In this document: one piece after another, positions 7,637 through 13,705 of the stretch
Numbering within the stretch: position 1 is the stretch's first letter
Layout of the letters: each line of letters opens with the position of its first letter
Assembly: GCA_006226895.1 (NCBI GenBank)
Contig: SBFN01000120.1
Location: 1 to 13,705 of the forward strand
Length of the DNA: 13,705 nucleotides
Direction: 5' to 3'
DNA from: Deltaproteobacteria bacterium
GTDB taxonomy: Bacteria > Desulfobacterota > Desulfuromonadia > Desulfuromonadales > BM103
Notes under the pieces: model-generated
Databases searched by the model: none
What the model was told of the DNA's origin: nothing
What the model saw: the letters and a program-made list of their open reading frames with translations, nothing else
Program-made: the position numbers and the translations under genes

Positions 7637-8074
7637 AACGTAATAGCCTCCCTAAAGGGACTATACCGCTCTTACACTGTAACCATATCAAACGAGAGCA
7701 AGGCGACAAGGAAAGCAAAGGACAAAACAAACAATTCTAATAATTGGCGACTTGCGAAACAGTTACGGCCCCATAACAAAACAAAAGCAAAACAAACTGG
7801 AGCTTTTGGTTAACGCAAAGACGCGGAGGCGTAGAGAGCAATCATCTGAACGAAAGGATTTTTAAAAGCTTTAAAAGTTTTAAGAGTTTTTCTTCTGCGT
7901 TCTTTGCGACTCTGCGTTAAACATTTTTTATAGAACCGAAAATTTAAGCAAGATGTGGCCACATATAAAGGTTGGCCGGCCAGGCCAAAGAGGATGGGGG
8001 GGGAAGGTTCAAGGCAAAGGAGGGATCGAAACCGATCGTTCAATAAATACTGTTGGTTCTCAAACATAATAAAA
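7637..8074. other. Long gene-free stretch with an inverted-repeat element and short palindromes
   Basis: No convincing gene on either strand. The left part (7637-7806) is A-rich spacer that must hold the promoter of the barrel gene. A MITE-like repeat spans 7809-7922. To its right lie the perfect 12-base palindrome atgtggccacat (7953-7964), a GC hairpin ttggcc/ggccaa (7972-7988), a run of eight G residues (7996-8003) and the dyad gatcg-aaac-cgatc (8024-8037). An 85-residue open frame on the minus strand (7810-8067) runs through the repeat and looks like repeat translation. Confidence 0.5.
7809..7922. repeat. MITE-like dispersed repeat with imperfect terminal inverted repeats
   Basis: The left end gttaacgcaaagacgcggag (from 7809) and the right end, read in reverse complement, gtttaacgcagagtcgcaaa (from 7922), are imperfect inverted repeats sharing TTAACGCA-RAG-N-CGC. 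The ~65-bp middle is A/T-rich with aaaagcttt/aaaagtttt runs. 'TTAACGCAAAGACGC...' ends are typical of short non-coding repeats scattered in many proteobacterial genomes; copy number here is unknown. Confidence 0.6.
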
Positions 8075-8100
8075 ACGGCTCACAATAGTAAAGGAGCCGT
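8075..8100 (-). terminator. Terminator of the 63-residue small gene
   Basis: 7-bp stem acggctc (8075-8081) with gagccgt (8094-8100), 12-nt loop. On the minus strand it lies 31 nt after the small-gene stop and is followed by a run of five T residues, the layout of an intrinsic terminator. Confidence 0.7.
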
Positions 8101-8130
8101 CAATAAAACAAACCATATTCAGACAATTAC

Positions 8131-8322
8131 TCAGGCAGCAAACCTACGTTCATCTCCAGCGTAAGCTTTGTTGTGTGTCCTGCGTACAGGGTCAACACCG
8201 AGGACAACAGGCCCGCTGGCTCTGTAAAAGCTGACAATCTCTTCTGTTGCTATTAAACGGTCCAGCATTTGCGGTTTGACGTAATCGTAAGAACCCTTAT
8301 TTCTCAATATTCTTACCAGCAT
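8131..8322 (-). CDS. Conserved small protein (63 residues) of unknown function
   Basis: Starts MLVRILRNKGSYDYVKP and ends AYAGDERRFAA. It is soluble and basic, with no signal peptide or membrane segment. The layout (MLVRI.. strand, a 'MLDRLI' helix, a strand with GPVVLGVDPVR, then a 'G.ERR' end) resembles small uncharacterised proteins I associate with Geobacter and relatives, in which a short beta-alpha-beta body is followed by a (G/P)-x-ERR tail; this recall is not verified. Support for it being real: GGGAG 8-9 nt before the ATG and its own T-tailed terminator 31 nt after the stop. It lies between the barrel gene and the glutamate synthase operon but is separated from both by terminators, so it is probably a unit of its own or preceded by the 40-codon ORF described below. 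Confidence 0.7.
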   Translation of the reverse strand: MLVRILRNKGSYDYVKPQMLDRLIATEEIVSFYRASGPVVLGVDPVRRTHNKAYAGDERRFAA

Positions 8323-8419
8323 AGGTCGTCTCCCTTAATTTAGGATCAACACTCAGCGCAGCAAAAGGCCGCACGACATCGTGCACCTTGCCGAAAAGTT
8401 TAACGAAGGTAGTTTTCAT
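8297..8419 (-). CDS. Possible 40-residue small ORF overlapping the 63-residue gene start
   Basis: An ATG at 8419 opens 40 codons (start MKTTFVKLFGKVHDVVRPF, end AGKNIEK) and stops at 8297, overlapping the start of the 63-residue gene by 26 nt in another frame. The composition is plausible for a protein (a basic amphipathic N-terminal segment), and the overlap would give translational coupling. No good Shine-Dalgarno precedes the ATG, and I do not recognise the product. It could be a leader peptide or chance. Confidence 0.3.
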   Translation of the reverse strand: MKTTFVKLFGKVHDVVRPFAALSVDPKLRETTYAGKNIEK

Positions 8420-8465
8420 CAGCAATAGAACCAAATGTGCAAAGAACTATATCTAAAGATAAACG

Positions 8466-8498
8466 AGAGCAGGCCACCCAAGTGGGGTGGCCTGCTCT
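8466..8498 (-). terminator. Terminator-like hairpin after the glutamate synthase operon
   Basis: Perfect 14-bp stem, agagcaggccaccc (8466-8479) with gggtggcctgctct (8485-8498), 5-nt loop, 33 nt after the last stop codon of the operon. The T-tract on the operon side is broken (cgtttatcttt), while the other strand has a run of T at 8503-8511, so it may work both ways. Confidence 0.8.
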
Positions 8499-8530
8499 TA
8501 CTTGTTTTTTTTGAGGCGGGGGAAACCTCC

Positions 8531-10846
8531 TTAAACCATGATCTCCATCGCCCAGACACCGCAGGGGCAGATACCTGAGCAGACACTGCAGCCGATGCAG
8601 ACGTCATCGTCGGAGACGTACTCGAAGGTCCCATCCTCTTTCTCAACACGACTGATTGCGCCTTCAGGGCAGGCCTCCAGGCACATGGTGCAATCACGGC
8701 AAGTTCCGCAAGAGAGGCAACGCAACGTCTCATCCTTGGCGTCTGTGATACAGAATTTACCACGGTTGCGCGGCTTGAACAGTTCCTTGGACAGACAGCT
8801 CTGATTGATCATTTCAGGTTTGACGATTGGCTCGAGCTCTTTGCCGGCAAGGTAATCATCAATCATGAGAGCCGCTTCCTGACCACCTCCGATAGCATGA
8901 GTGAGCAGACCAGGCTGAACAGTGTCTCCGATGGAGAAAACGCCTTTGGCTTTGACCACCTGATTGCAGGCATCAACATCCATCATGCCGCGATCGGTCA
9001 GCCACTCACGTGGCACGTAGGAAAGGTCAGGACGCTCACCGATGGCGATAATCACCTCATCGGCTTCGATCAGTTCGCCGTCTTTGGTCAGCAAACCTTC
9101 AGGAGTGACTTTTTCGGTAAAAACTGGCCAGCGGATTTCACCGCCGAGAGCCTTAACGCTGTCGATCTCGTGCTTGTAAGCTGCAGGGCGTTGGATATCT
9201 ATACACAGGACCTTTTCTGCGCCCATGGCGTAAGCTCCGAGACAAACGTCCATACCGGCGTTACCGGCGCCGATGACAATGACCCGTTTACCAACCTTGG
9301 GCTTTTTGCCAGCGTTGACATCCTTGAGGAAATCAAGGCCTTTGGTCAGCAGTTCGTGTCCCGGGAAAGGAATCACAACAGGGTTATGGGCACCTGAGGC
9401 GATAACGACAGCATCGTTTGCTTTCGCGATGTTGACGAAAAGATCCGCATCGACCCTGGTATTATTCTTGACCGTAATGCCAACATCCTTGATGCGCTGA
9501 ATCTCAGATTCGAGGGAATCTGCCGGCAGACGATCCGTCGGAATAACTTGACGCAGCTTGCCGCCGACCTCTTTATCAGCCTCATAAACGGTCACACCGT
9601 GGCCGAGCAGGCGTAGTTGCCATGCCGCCGCTAGACCGCCAGGGCCACCGCCAATAACTGCAACCTGTTTTCCTGTCTCAGCCTGCAGTTCGGGAGCTGC
9701 GACATTACGCGACAAACGACCCAGTTCTTTCATGGCGACGGGTTTATCGATGTAACGACGACTACAAGCATCCATACAGAGGTTCGGGCAAACTTCACCA
9801 CAAACGCTGGCCGGGAACGGCGAATATTTAAGGACCAGTTCGAGGGCTTCCTCGAATTTTCCCTGGCGCAACAGATTGATGCGGTCCTGGGTCGGAATAT
9901 TCGACGGACAGGCCACCTGGCAAGGCGCACCGAAACGTTTGTCCTGCCAATGCGGGATCTTGATGCGGTCGGTGCCGGCATTAACCAAACCGGCGACGTG
10001 AGCGTAATCATCCTTGACGACGTCAGCGAAGATACCTCCATCGCCGACCCATTTCTGGGTGCGGAATTCGCGCAAGGTTGTCCGCGAGCGGACATTACGT
10101 TCTTCGTAAGTCTTGGCAACAATCTTCTGCCACTCGGAGAAGTCGGTCAGCTCTTTTTCCAGCTGAGGACGACCAATCTTGTCGAGGAAGACAGGCATGT
10201 TTTCTTTCAGGAAAGCCTGGTCGCCGTCATCCAGGGAGAGCACCCAGACATCATCCGAGAGACCATCAACCGGTCCACGCACATAGATGGTACCACCGAC
10301 CATCCCCATGCAGGAGCGATCACCGAGAATCGAGGGGAGATCTTCACGACCATAACCACAGACAACACCAATACCACCGCCCATGAACTCAAAAGAGAAG
10401 GAACCAGTATTCTTGAGGATCCAGAACTCCGGAACGTCATAGGCCGGATCGTGCTTCATCAGCGAACCGGAACGCGTACCGACGCGTCCCGCAACATAGA
10501 TCTTGCCGCTCGCTGCGCAGTGGGCGGTGGTGTCACCGCCATCGCCAAGGATCGTCAGTTCGGCACCGGCGTTCAGCCAACCGGCATCGGCAGGGGCCGA
10601 GCCTTCGACCACGATTTCTGTTCCTTCGAGGCCGAAAGAGCCAACCCGCTGCCCCGGGTTTTTGACCCGGAACTTGAGCGGTCGACCATCTTCCGTCCAC
10701 AATGGACCTCCAATATTGTGATGCCCTGAGGAGGTTATCTCAAATTCCGTCTCACCCTGCTCCAGCGAGCGATAGATCTGCTGCAGAAGCGCCTGGGTGG
10801 AGATGCGGCGTTGTTTCGCGTCATAACCTGTAATTTTTGCTGCCAT
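8531..10846 (-). CDS. Glutamate synthase subunit: GXGXG domain fused to GltD-like FAD oxidoreductase and a C-terminal ferredoxin
   Basis: 771 residues in three blocks. Residues 1 to about 260 form a GXGXG beta-helix, like the C-terminal domain of large glutamate synthase subunits, with stacked SGKIYVAGRVG (113-123), GGGIGVVCGYG (156-166) and GGTIYVRGPV (184-193). Residues about 300-675 form a GltD-type module: N-terminal Fe-S cysteines (C309, C313, C349, C353, C357, C361), the FAD loop IGGGPGG (398-404), a second nucleotide loop IGAGNAG (525-531) for NAD(P)H, and GVFSIGD (635-641). Residues about 705-765 form a two-cluster ferredoxin: C716-x2-C719-x2-C722-x3-C726-P and C750-x2-C753-x2-C756-x3-C760-P, with extra C710 and C713. 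It would feed electrons from NAD(P)H (or ferredoxin) to the FMN subunit encoded upstream. It is the last gene of the operon, 90 nt after its neighbour, with GAGGT 7 nt before the ATG. The cofactor preference is not visible. Confidence 0.88.
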   Translation of the reverse strand: MAAKITGYDAKQRRISTQALLQQIYRSLEQGETEFEITSSGHHNIGGPLWTEDGRPLKFRVKNPGQRVGSFGLEGTEIVVEGSAPADAGWLNAGAELTILGDGGDTTAHCAASGKIYVAGRVGTRSGSLMKHDPAYDVPEFWILKNTGSFSFEFMGGGIGVVCGYGREDLPSILGDRSCMGMVGGTIYVRGPVDGLSDDVWVLSLDDGDQAFLKENMPVFLDKIGRPQLEKELTDFSEWQKIVAKTYEERNVRSRTTLREFRTQKWVGDGGIFADVVKDDYAHVAGLVNAGTDRIKIPHWQDKRFGAPCQVACPSNIPTQDRINLLRQGKFEEALELVLKYSPFPASVCGEVCPNLCMDACSRRYIDKPVAMKELGRLSRNVAAPELQAETGKQVAVIGGGPGGLAAAWQLRLLGHGVTVYEADKEVGGKLRQVIPTDRLPADSLESEIQRIKDVGITVKNNTRVDADLFVNIAKANDAVVIASGAHNPVVIPFPGHELLTKGLDFLKDVNAGKKPKVGKRVIVIGAGNAGMDVCLGAYAMGAEKVLCIDIQRPAAYKHEIDSVKALGGEIRWPVFTEKVTPEGLLTKDGELIEADEVIIAIGERPDLSYVPREWLTDRGMMDVDACNQVVKAKGVFSIGDTVQPGLLTHAIGGGQEAALMIDDYLAGKELEPIVKPEMINQSCLSKELFKPRNRGKFCITDAKDETLRCLSCGTCRDCTMCLEACPEGAISRVEKEDGTFEYVSDDDVCIGCSVCSGICPCGVWAMEIMV

Positions 10847-10872
10847 AGTAAAACCTCTAAGAAGCTTCGGGC

Positions 10873-10919
10873 TGGGGTTTGGGGGCTAGGGACTGGAATT
10901 AACCAGCCCCCAGAACCCA
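10873..10919 (-). repeat. Intercistronic hairpin/repeat between the FMN subunit and the fused subunit
   Basis: The 90-nt gap holds an inverted repeat: tggggtttgggggct (10873-10887) against agcccccagaaccca (10905-10919), 13 of 15 positions pairing, around a loop with a smaller competing ctgg/ccag pair. No T-tract follows in the operon direction. It may be an RNA processing or stability element, or a dispersed GC-rich repeat of the 'CCCTAGCCCC' kind. Confidence 0.55.
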
Positions 10920-10936
10920 TCCTCTAGCCTCGGACT

Positions 10937-12580
10937 TTAACAAACGTACTGAATATCTAACCTGTCAGAGACGGCCTTGTCCGTAGAGATCAAGGCATCG
11001 GAACGACCAACCGGCAACGATGAGTTACCAATCGGGGCCATCAACTTCTTGAACTCGGTATCCATGGCCAGAAAGTAATTGACAATATTCTCGGCGACAC
11101 GGTCGACATCAAGGCGGTGCACCAACTGCTCTTCCTGTGTGGTGATACCAACCGGGCAGAGTCCCGTGTTGCAGGCGTTGCAGCGTCCCATGTCATTGCC
11201 GACGCAACCGGCCATCTGCAAGATCAACTTGCCGGTGAAAACACCGTTGGCACCGAGACACATCATTTTGAATGCGTCCGCAGCCAGGTCACCGGTTTTG
11301 CCGAGACCGCCAGCCGCCCAGAGTGGAATCTGACCCTGACGTCCCTGGGCCGTCGCGGCCTGGTAGCAGTCACGCAGCTTGGATACGATTGGATGGCCAG
11401 TGTGATCAAGAGAGACCTCATGGGCCGCACCGGTACCGCCATCAATACCGTCGAGGAAGAAGCCACCGACAATATTGTAAGGGTCGCGCACCAGGTTATT
11501 GAAAACACTGACCGAAGTCGCCGATGCTGCAACCTTGATCGCCACAGGTACGCGGAATTTAAAGGCCGAATTGAAGGAGAGGAACATCTTCTGCACGCTC
11601 TCTTCAATCGAGTAAAGGCCCTGGTGGTTTGGTGGTGAGAGCAAGTCGGCTTTGGGGACTCCGCGAATTGCCTGGATATGTTCGGCGACCTTGCCGGCCT
11701 GCAGCAGACCGCCATCGCCGGGCTTGGCGCCCTGACCGATCTTGATCAGGATACCGGCCGGATCTTCAACCATGTGCGGCATCGCCTTGGCGATCCGGTT
11801 CCAGCCGAAATGTCCCGATGCGATCTGCAGGATCATGTACTTGAGGTACTTGCTCTTGAGCAGACGTACCGGAACGCCACCTTCGCCGGAACACATGCGC
11901 ACAGGCATGCCGCACTCTTCATTGAGGTAGGCAACTGCCATGGCAACCGCTTCCCACATCCGCCAGGAGAGGGCTCCGATCGACATGTCACCGATAACCA
12001 CCGGGTAGATCCAGCGCACCGGCGGCATGGAGGCTTCCACCTGCAGGTTGTTCTGGCCATCGACGCTGAACGGTAGCGTCTGTGCGGGCATGATGCGTCC
12101 GAAGGGCGCAAGCAAGTCAAAGGTGTGACGTTGGGCATCGAGACTTGGATCGGTCATCTGTGAGATGCGACCGATGCGCATCTTGTCGAGGGTACGCACC
12201 GACGACTCCAGATTTTTCCGACCACCGCGCTTGATCGAATCGCCGCCGAGGCAACGGGTGAGAATCGGATGCCGGGTGTCCTGGTTTCGCTCAGGGGCGA
12301 TGGCATCGTTGGGACAAACTTTTTCGCAGATACCACAGCCACGACAGTAGTGCTGCACGTCTTTGACCTGGCGAATAACCGGTACTGCGGAGAAGCGTTG
12401 TTGTGGATCCGGCATCTCCCCTTCGGAAAAAACCATGCGCCGACGTTCTACCTTGCATTCGATGGCGCGGAAAGAACATGCTGAAACACAGGAACCGCAG
12501 AGAGTGCAGCGGCTGGCGTCATACTTGATTTTCCAGGGCATGTCATTCGGAGTGACATGCTGAACTCTCATTGTCTCCAT
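10937..12580 (-). CDS. Archaeal-type glutamate synthase FMN/Fe-S subunit with N-terminal ferredoxin domain
   Basis: 547 residues carrying the synthase reaction: ammonia from the amidotransferase subunit plus 2-oxoglutarate and electrons give glutamate on FMN. Two ferredoxin-type clusters come first: C25-x2-C28-x2-C31-x3-C35 and C79-x2-C82-x2-C85-x3-C89-P. The FMN barrel follows with KIGQGAKPGDGG (280-291), SPPNHQGLYSIEE (315-327), GIDGGTGAAHE (378-388) and the phosphate loop AAGGLGKTGDLA (422-433). A cysteine cluster C459, C467, C470, C475-PVGITTQ (ending 482) takes the place of the 3Fe-4S site in large GltB. The start ATG at 12580 has GGAGGT 6 nt upstream and overlaps the preceding gene by 13 nt; a second ATG at 12571 would give a 4-nt ATGA overlap and is possible. 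The GATase and GXGXG domains of large GltB are encoded by the neighbours. Confidence 0.92.
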   Translation of the reverse strand: METMRVQHVTPNDMPWKIKYDASRCTLCGSCVSACSFRAIECKVERRRMVFSEGEMPDPQQRFSAVPVIRQVKDVQHYCRGCGICEKVCPNDAIAPERNQDTRHPILTRCLGGDSIKRGGRKNLESSVRTLDKMRIGRISQMTDPSLDAQRHTFDLLAPFGRIMPAQTLPFSVDGQNNLQVEASMPPVRWIYPVVIGDMSIGALSWRMWEAVAMAVAYLNEECGMPVRMCSGEGGVPVRLLKSKYLKYMILQIASGHFGWNRIAKAMPHMVEDPAGILIKIGQGAKPGDGGLLQAGKVAEHIQAIRGVPKADLLSPPNHQGLYSIEESVQKMFLSFNSAFKFRVPVAIKVAASATSVSVFNNLVRDPYNIVGGFFLDGIDGGTGAAHEVSLDHTGHPIVSKLRDCYQAATAQGRQGQIPLWAAGGLGKTGDLAADAFKMMCLGANGVFTGKLILQMAGCVGNDMGRCNACNTGLCPVGITTQEEQLVHRLDVDRVAENIVNYFLAMDTEFKKLMAPIGNSSLPVGRSDALISTDKAVSDRLDIQYVC

Positions 12581-13674
12581 CGTTGCACCTCCAGGCTGTT
12601 ATCGATGGCTACGATTTCACGCTCATGAGGGTAGATGTCCGTTTCCCAGTCGCGGTCAGGCAGGATGTCGTTGATACCACAGACTTCGGAGGAGATCACC
12701 ACTGTGTCATTGGTACGGCCGACCACGACGGGACGCAGCTTCTTGGCATCGCAACAGGTAAACATGGTGAAGTCGGGCAACACACCGATGATGGTGTTGG
12801 GACCATTGATCTCCAGGTGGGCCAACGACTGGCGCATTGCCAGAAGCTGCTCTTTATCTTCGCGTTGCTCCAGATCACCAAAGGGTAAAGGCGTGACCAC
12901 GTGTTTGTAATATCGCAGCGGCCAGCGCAACTCACGATGCACATAATGGAGCGTGTAGAGGAAACACTGGGAGTCAGACTCGAAACCGATATAGCCGCGA
13001 TGCAGCTTGCGCTGGGCTTCAACGTTCTTCAGATAGAAGGTATTTTCACCATTGGCCAGCGCTGTGTAACCCTGCATGAAAAAAGGGTGGGCAGCGTAAC
13101 GCACGATATCGTAGTTGGTATTCTGACGACACTGGGCAGTGATCACCCTTGCGGTAAACTTCTCATCCGGACTCCAGAGCTTGAAATAGGTACCGATATC
13201 ACGAGGGTCACCGATCTCCTTGAGGGTTACGACATCCGGCCAGAAGGAGTAGACAAAGCCCTGCTCATCCTTCTCAAGAGCTTTACGCAACTTAAGACGC
13301 ATATCGAGGAGCAACTCCTCTTTGTCCTTCTGCTCGCCATTACGGAAATAACGTGGATAATCGAACGTCTCGAAAACATAGTTCGGCATGGCGTGAATAT
13401 CCAGGCCGGTTTGTGGATCGGTTTCCGGAACCCACTGCATGACACGCTGGAAACCTGCCTCGTGCAGCATATCTTCGGCGAGCTTCAACCCCTCATCCGT
13501 GCACGCCATGGAGAGCGTCGGCAGATGTTTGTAATTTTCGAAAATACCACCGAGATCGTGCATGACCATGGCAAAGCCAGAGTTGTCATGCCCTTTCTGT
13601 TGGGACTCCATCAACTTCAGCGCGAGACTGGGATGGACATAGTTTGAGCTTTTAATTGCACCAATTCGGCACAT
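12568..13674 (-). CDS. Class II glutamine amidotransferase subunit of glutamate synthase
   Basis: 368 residues. Begins Met-Cys-Arg-Ile-Gly; removal of the Met leaves Cys2 as the N-terminal nucleophile of the Ntn (class II) glutaminase fold. The early GHDNSGFAMV (28-37) matches the conserved glutamine-binding region after the nucleophile in this family (equivalent to the 'QHRGxxxxG' region of PurF/GltB domains). The protein covers only domain 1 of glutamate synthase; the FMN and GXGXG parts are separate downstream genes. It hydrolyses glutamine and passes ammonia to the FMN subunit. AGGAGGT lies about 7 nt before the ATG at 13674. It is the first gene of the operon visible here; the promoter must lie beyond the window end (only 31 nt remain). 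The C-terminus overlaps the FMN subunit start by 13 nt. Confidence 0.9.
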   Translation of the reverse strand: MCRIGAIKSSNYVHPSLALKLMESQQKGHDNSGFAMVMHDLGGIFENYKHLPTLSMACTDEGLKLAEDMLHEAGFQRVMQWVPETDPQTGLDIHAMPNYVFETFDYPRYFRNGEQKDKEELLLDMRLKLRKALEKDEQGFVYSFWPDVVTLKEIGDPRDIGTYFKLWSPDEKFTARVITAQCRQNTNYDIVRYAAHPFFMQGYTALANGENTFYLKNVEAQRKLHRGYIGFESDSQCFLYTLHYVHRELRWPLRYYKHVVTPLPFGDLEQREDKEQLLAMRQSLAHLEINGPNTIIGVLPDFTMFTCCDAKKLRPVVVGRTNDTVVISSEVCGINDILPDRDWETDIYPHEREIVAIDNSLEVQRWRQ

Positions 13675-13705
13675 CTAGAGCACCTCCTGATAAACATTTA
13701 TTAAG

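Noticed and set aside
7816..7915. CRISPR or tandem repeat array
   Set aside because: Only two similar ends in inverted orientation exist, with no regular spacers.
7810..8067. 85-residue minus-strand frame
   Set aside because: Its second half is the translation of the MITE-like repeat and its first half crosses the palindromes; no ribosome-binding site.
9950..10729. 259-residue + strand frame
   Set aside because: Antisense to the GXGXG domain, which has clear family motifs in the minus frame.
12901..13647. 248-residue + strand frame
   Set aside because: Antisense to the class II amidotransferase, whose Met-Cys start and ribosome-binding site fix the real strand.

Overview
The window reads as a chromosomal piece of a Gram-negative, probably anaerobic or iron-sulfur-rich bacterium. 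The best guess is the Desulfuromonadia (Desulfuromonas/Geopsychrobacter-like). This is inference from three things: a split archaeal-type glutamate synthase loaded with Fe-S clusters, a small Geobacter-like protein ending near 'ERR', and a short outer-membrane barrel of a type I associate with that group. No marker gene (rRNA, tRNA, recA) is present to prove it.

Left part (1-2408). The last 41 codons of a probable class V aminotransferase (+) converge on an ABC-F ribosome-associated ATPase (-). Between them, 203-722 is a gene-free stretch with a nested mirror layout: the outermost hairpins are near-identical and inverted, and three further module pairs lie in mirror order around a central hairpin near 470. 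The outer hairpins double as the intrinsic terminators of the two converging genes.

Middle left (2409-6992). A glyoxylate-shunt operon runs on the + strand. A 639-aa divergent malate synthase (aceB-like) overlaps by 4 bases (ATGA) a 751-aa long-form isocitrate lyase (aceA, resembling mycobacterial ICL2, with a C-terminal extension). The AT-rich upstream region holds two GACC-N5-GGT operator-like sites 27 bp apart, and the operon ends at a perfect 16-bp terminator stem. Together the enzymes turn isocitrate plus acetyl-CoA into succinate and malate, which would let the cell grow on acetate or other C2 units.

Middle right (7049-8419). A small outer-membrane beta-barrel resembling lipid A deacylases, a roughly 500-bp gene-free stretch with a MITE-like inverted repeat and several short palindromes, a 63-aa conserved-looking small protein with its own terminator, and a possible 40-aa overlapping small ORF. 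All genes here are on the - strand.

Right part (8466-13674). A three-gene glutamate synthase operon on the - strand. Transcription order is class II glutamine amidotransferase (368 aa), then FMN/Fe-S synthase subunit with two N-terminal ferredoxin clusters (547 aa), then a fusion of the GXGXG domain, a GltD-like FAD/NAD(P)H oxidoreductase and a C-terminal ferredoxin (771 aa). The enzyme would make two glutamates from glutamine plus 2-oxoglutarate, linking ammonia assimilation to the TCA/glyoxylate carbon flow encoded next door. The most unusual parts of the window are this Fe-S-rich fused GOGAT, the aceB/aceA pair with its operator array, and the nested symmetric element at 203-722.
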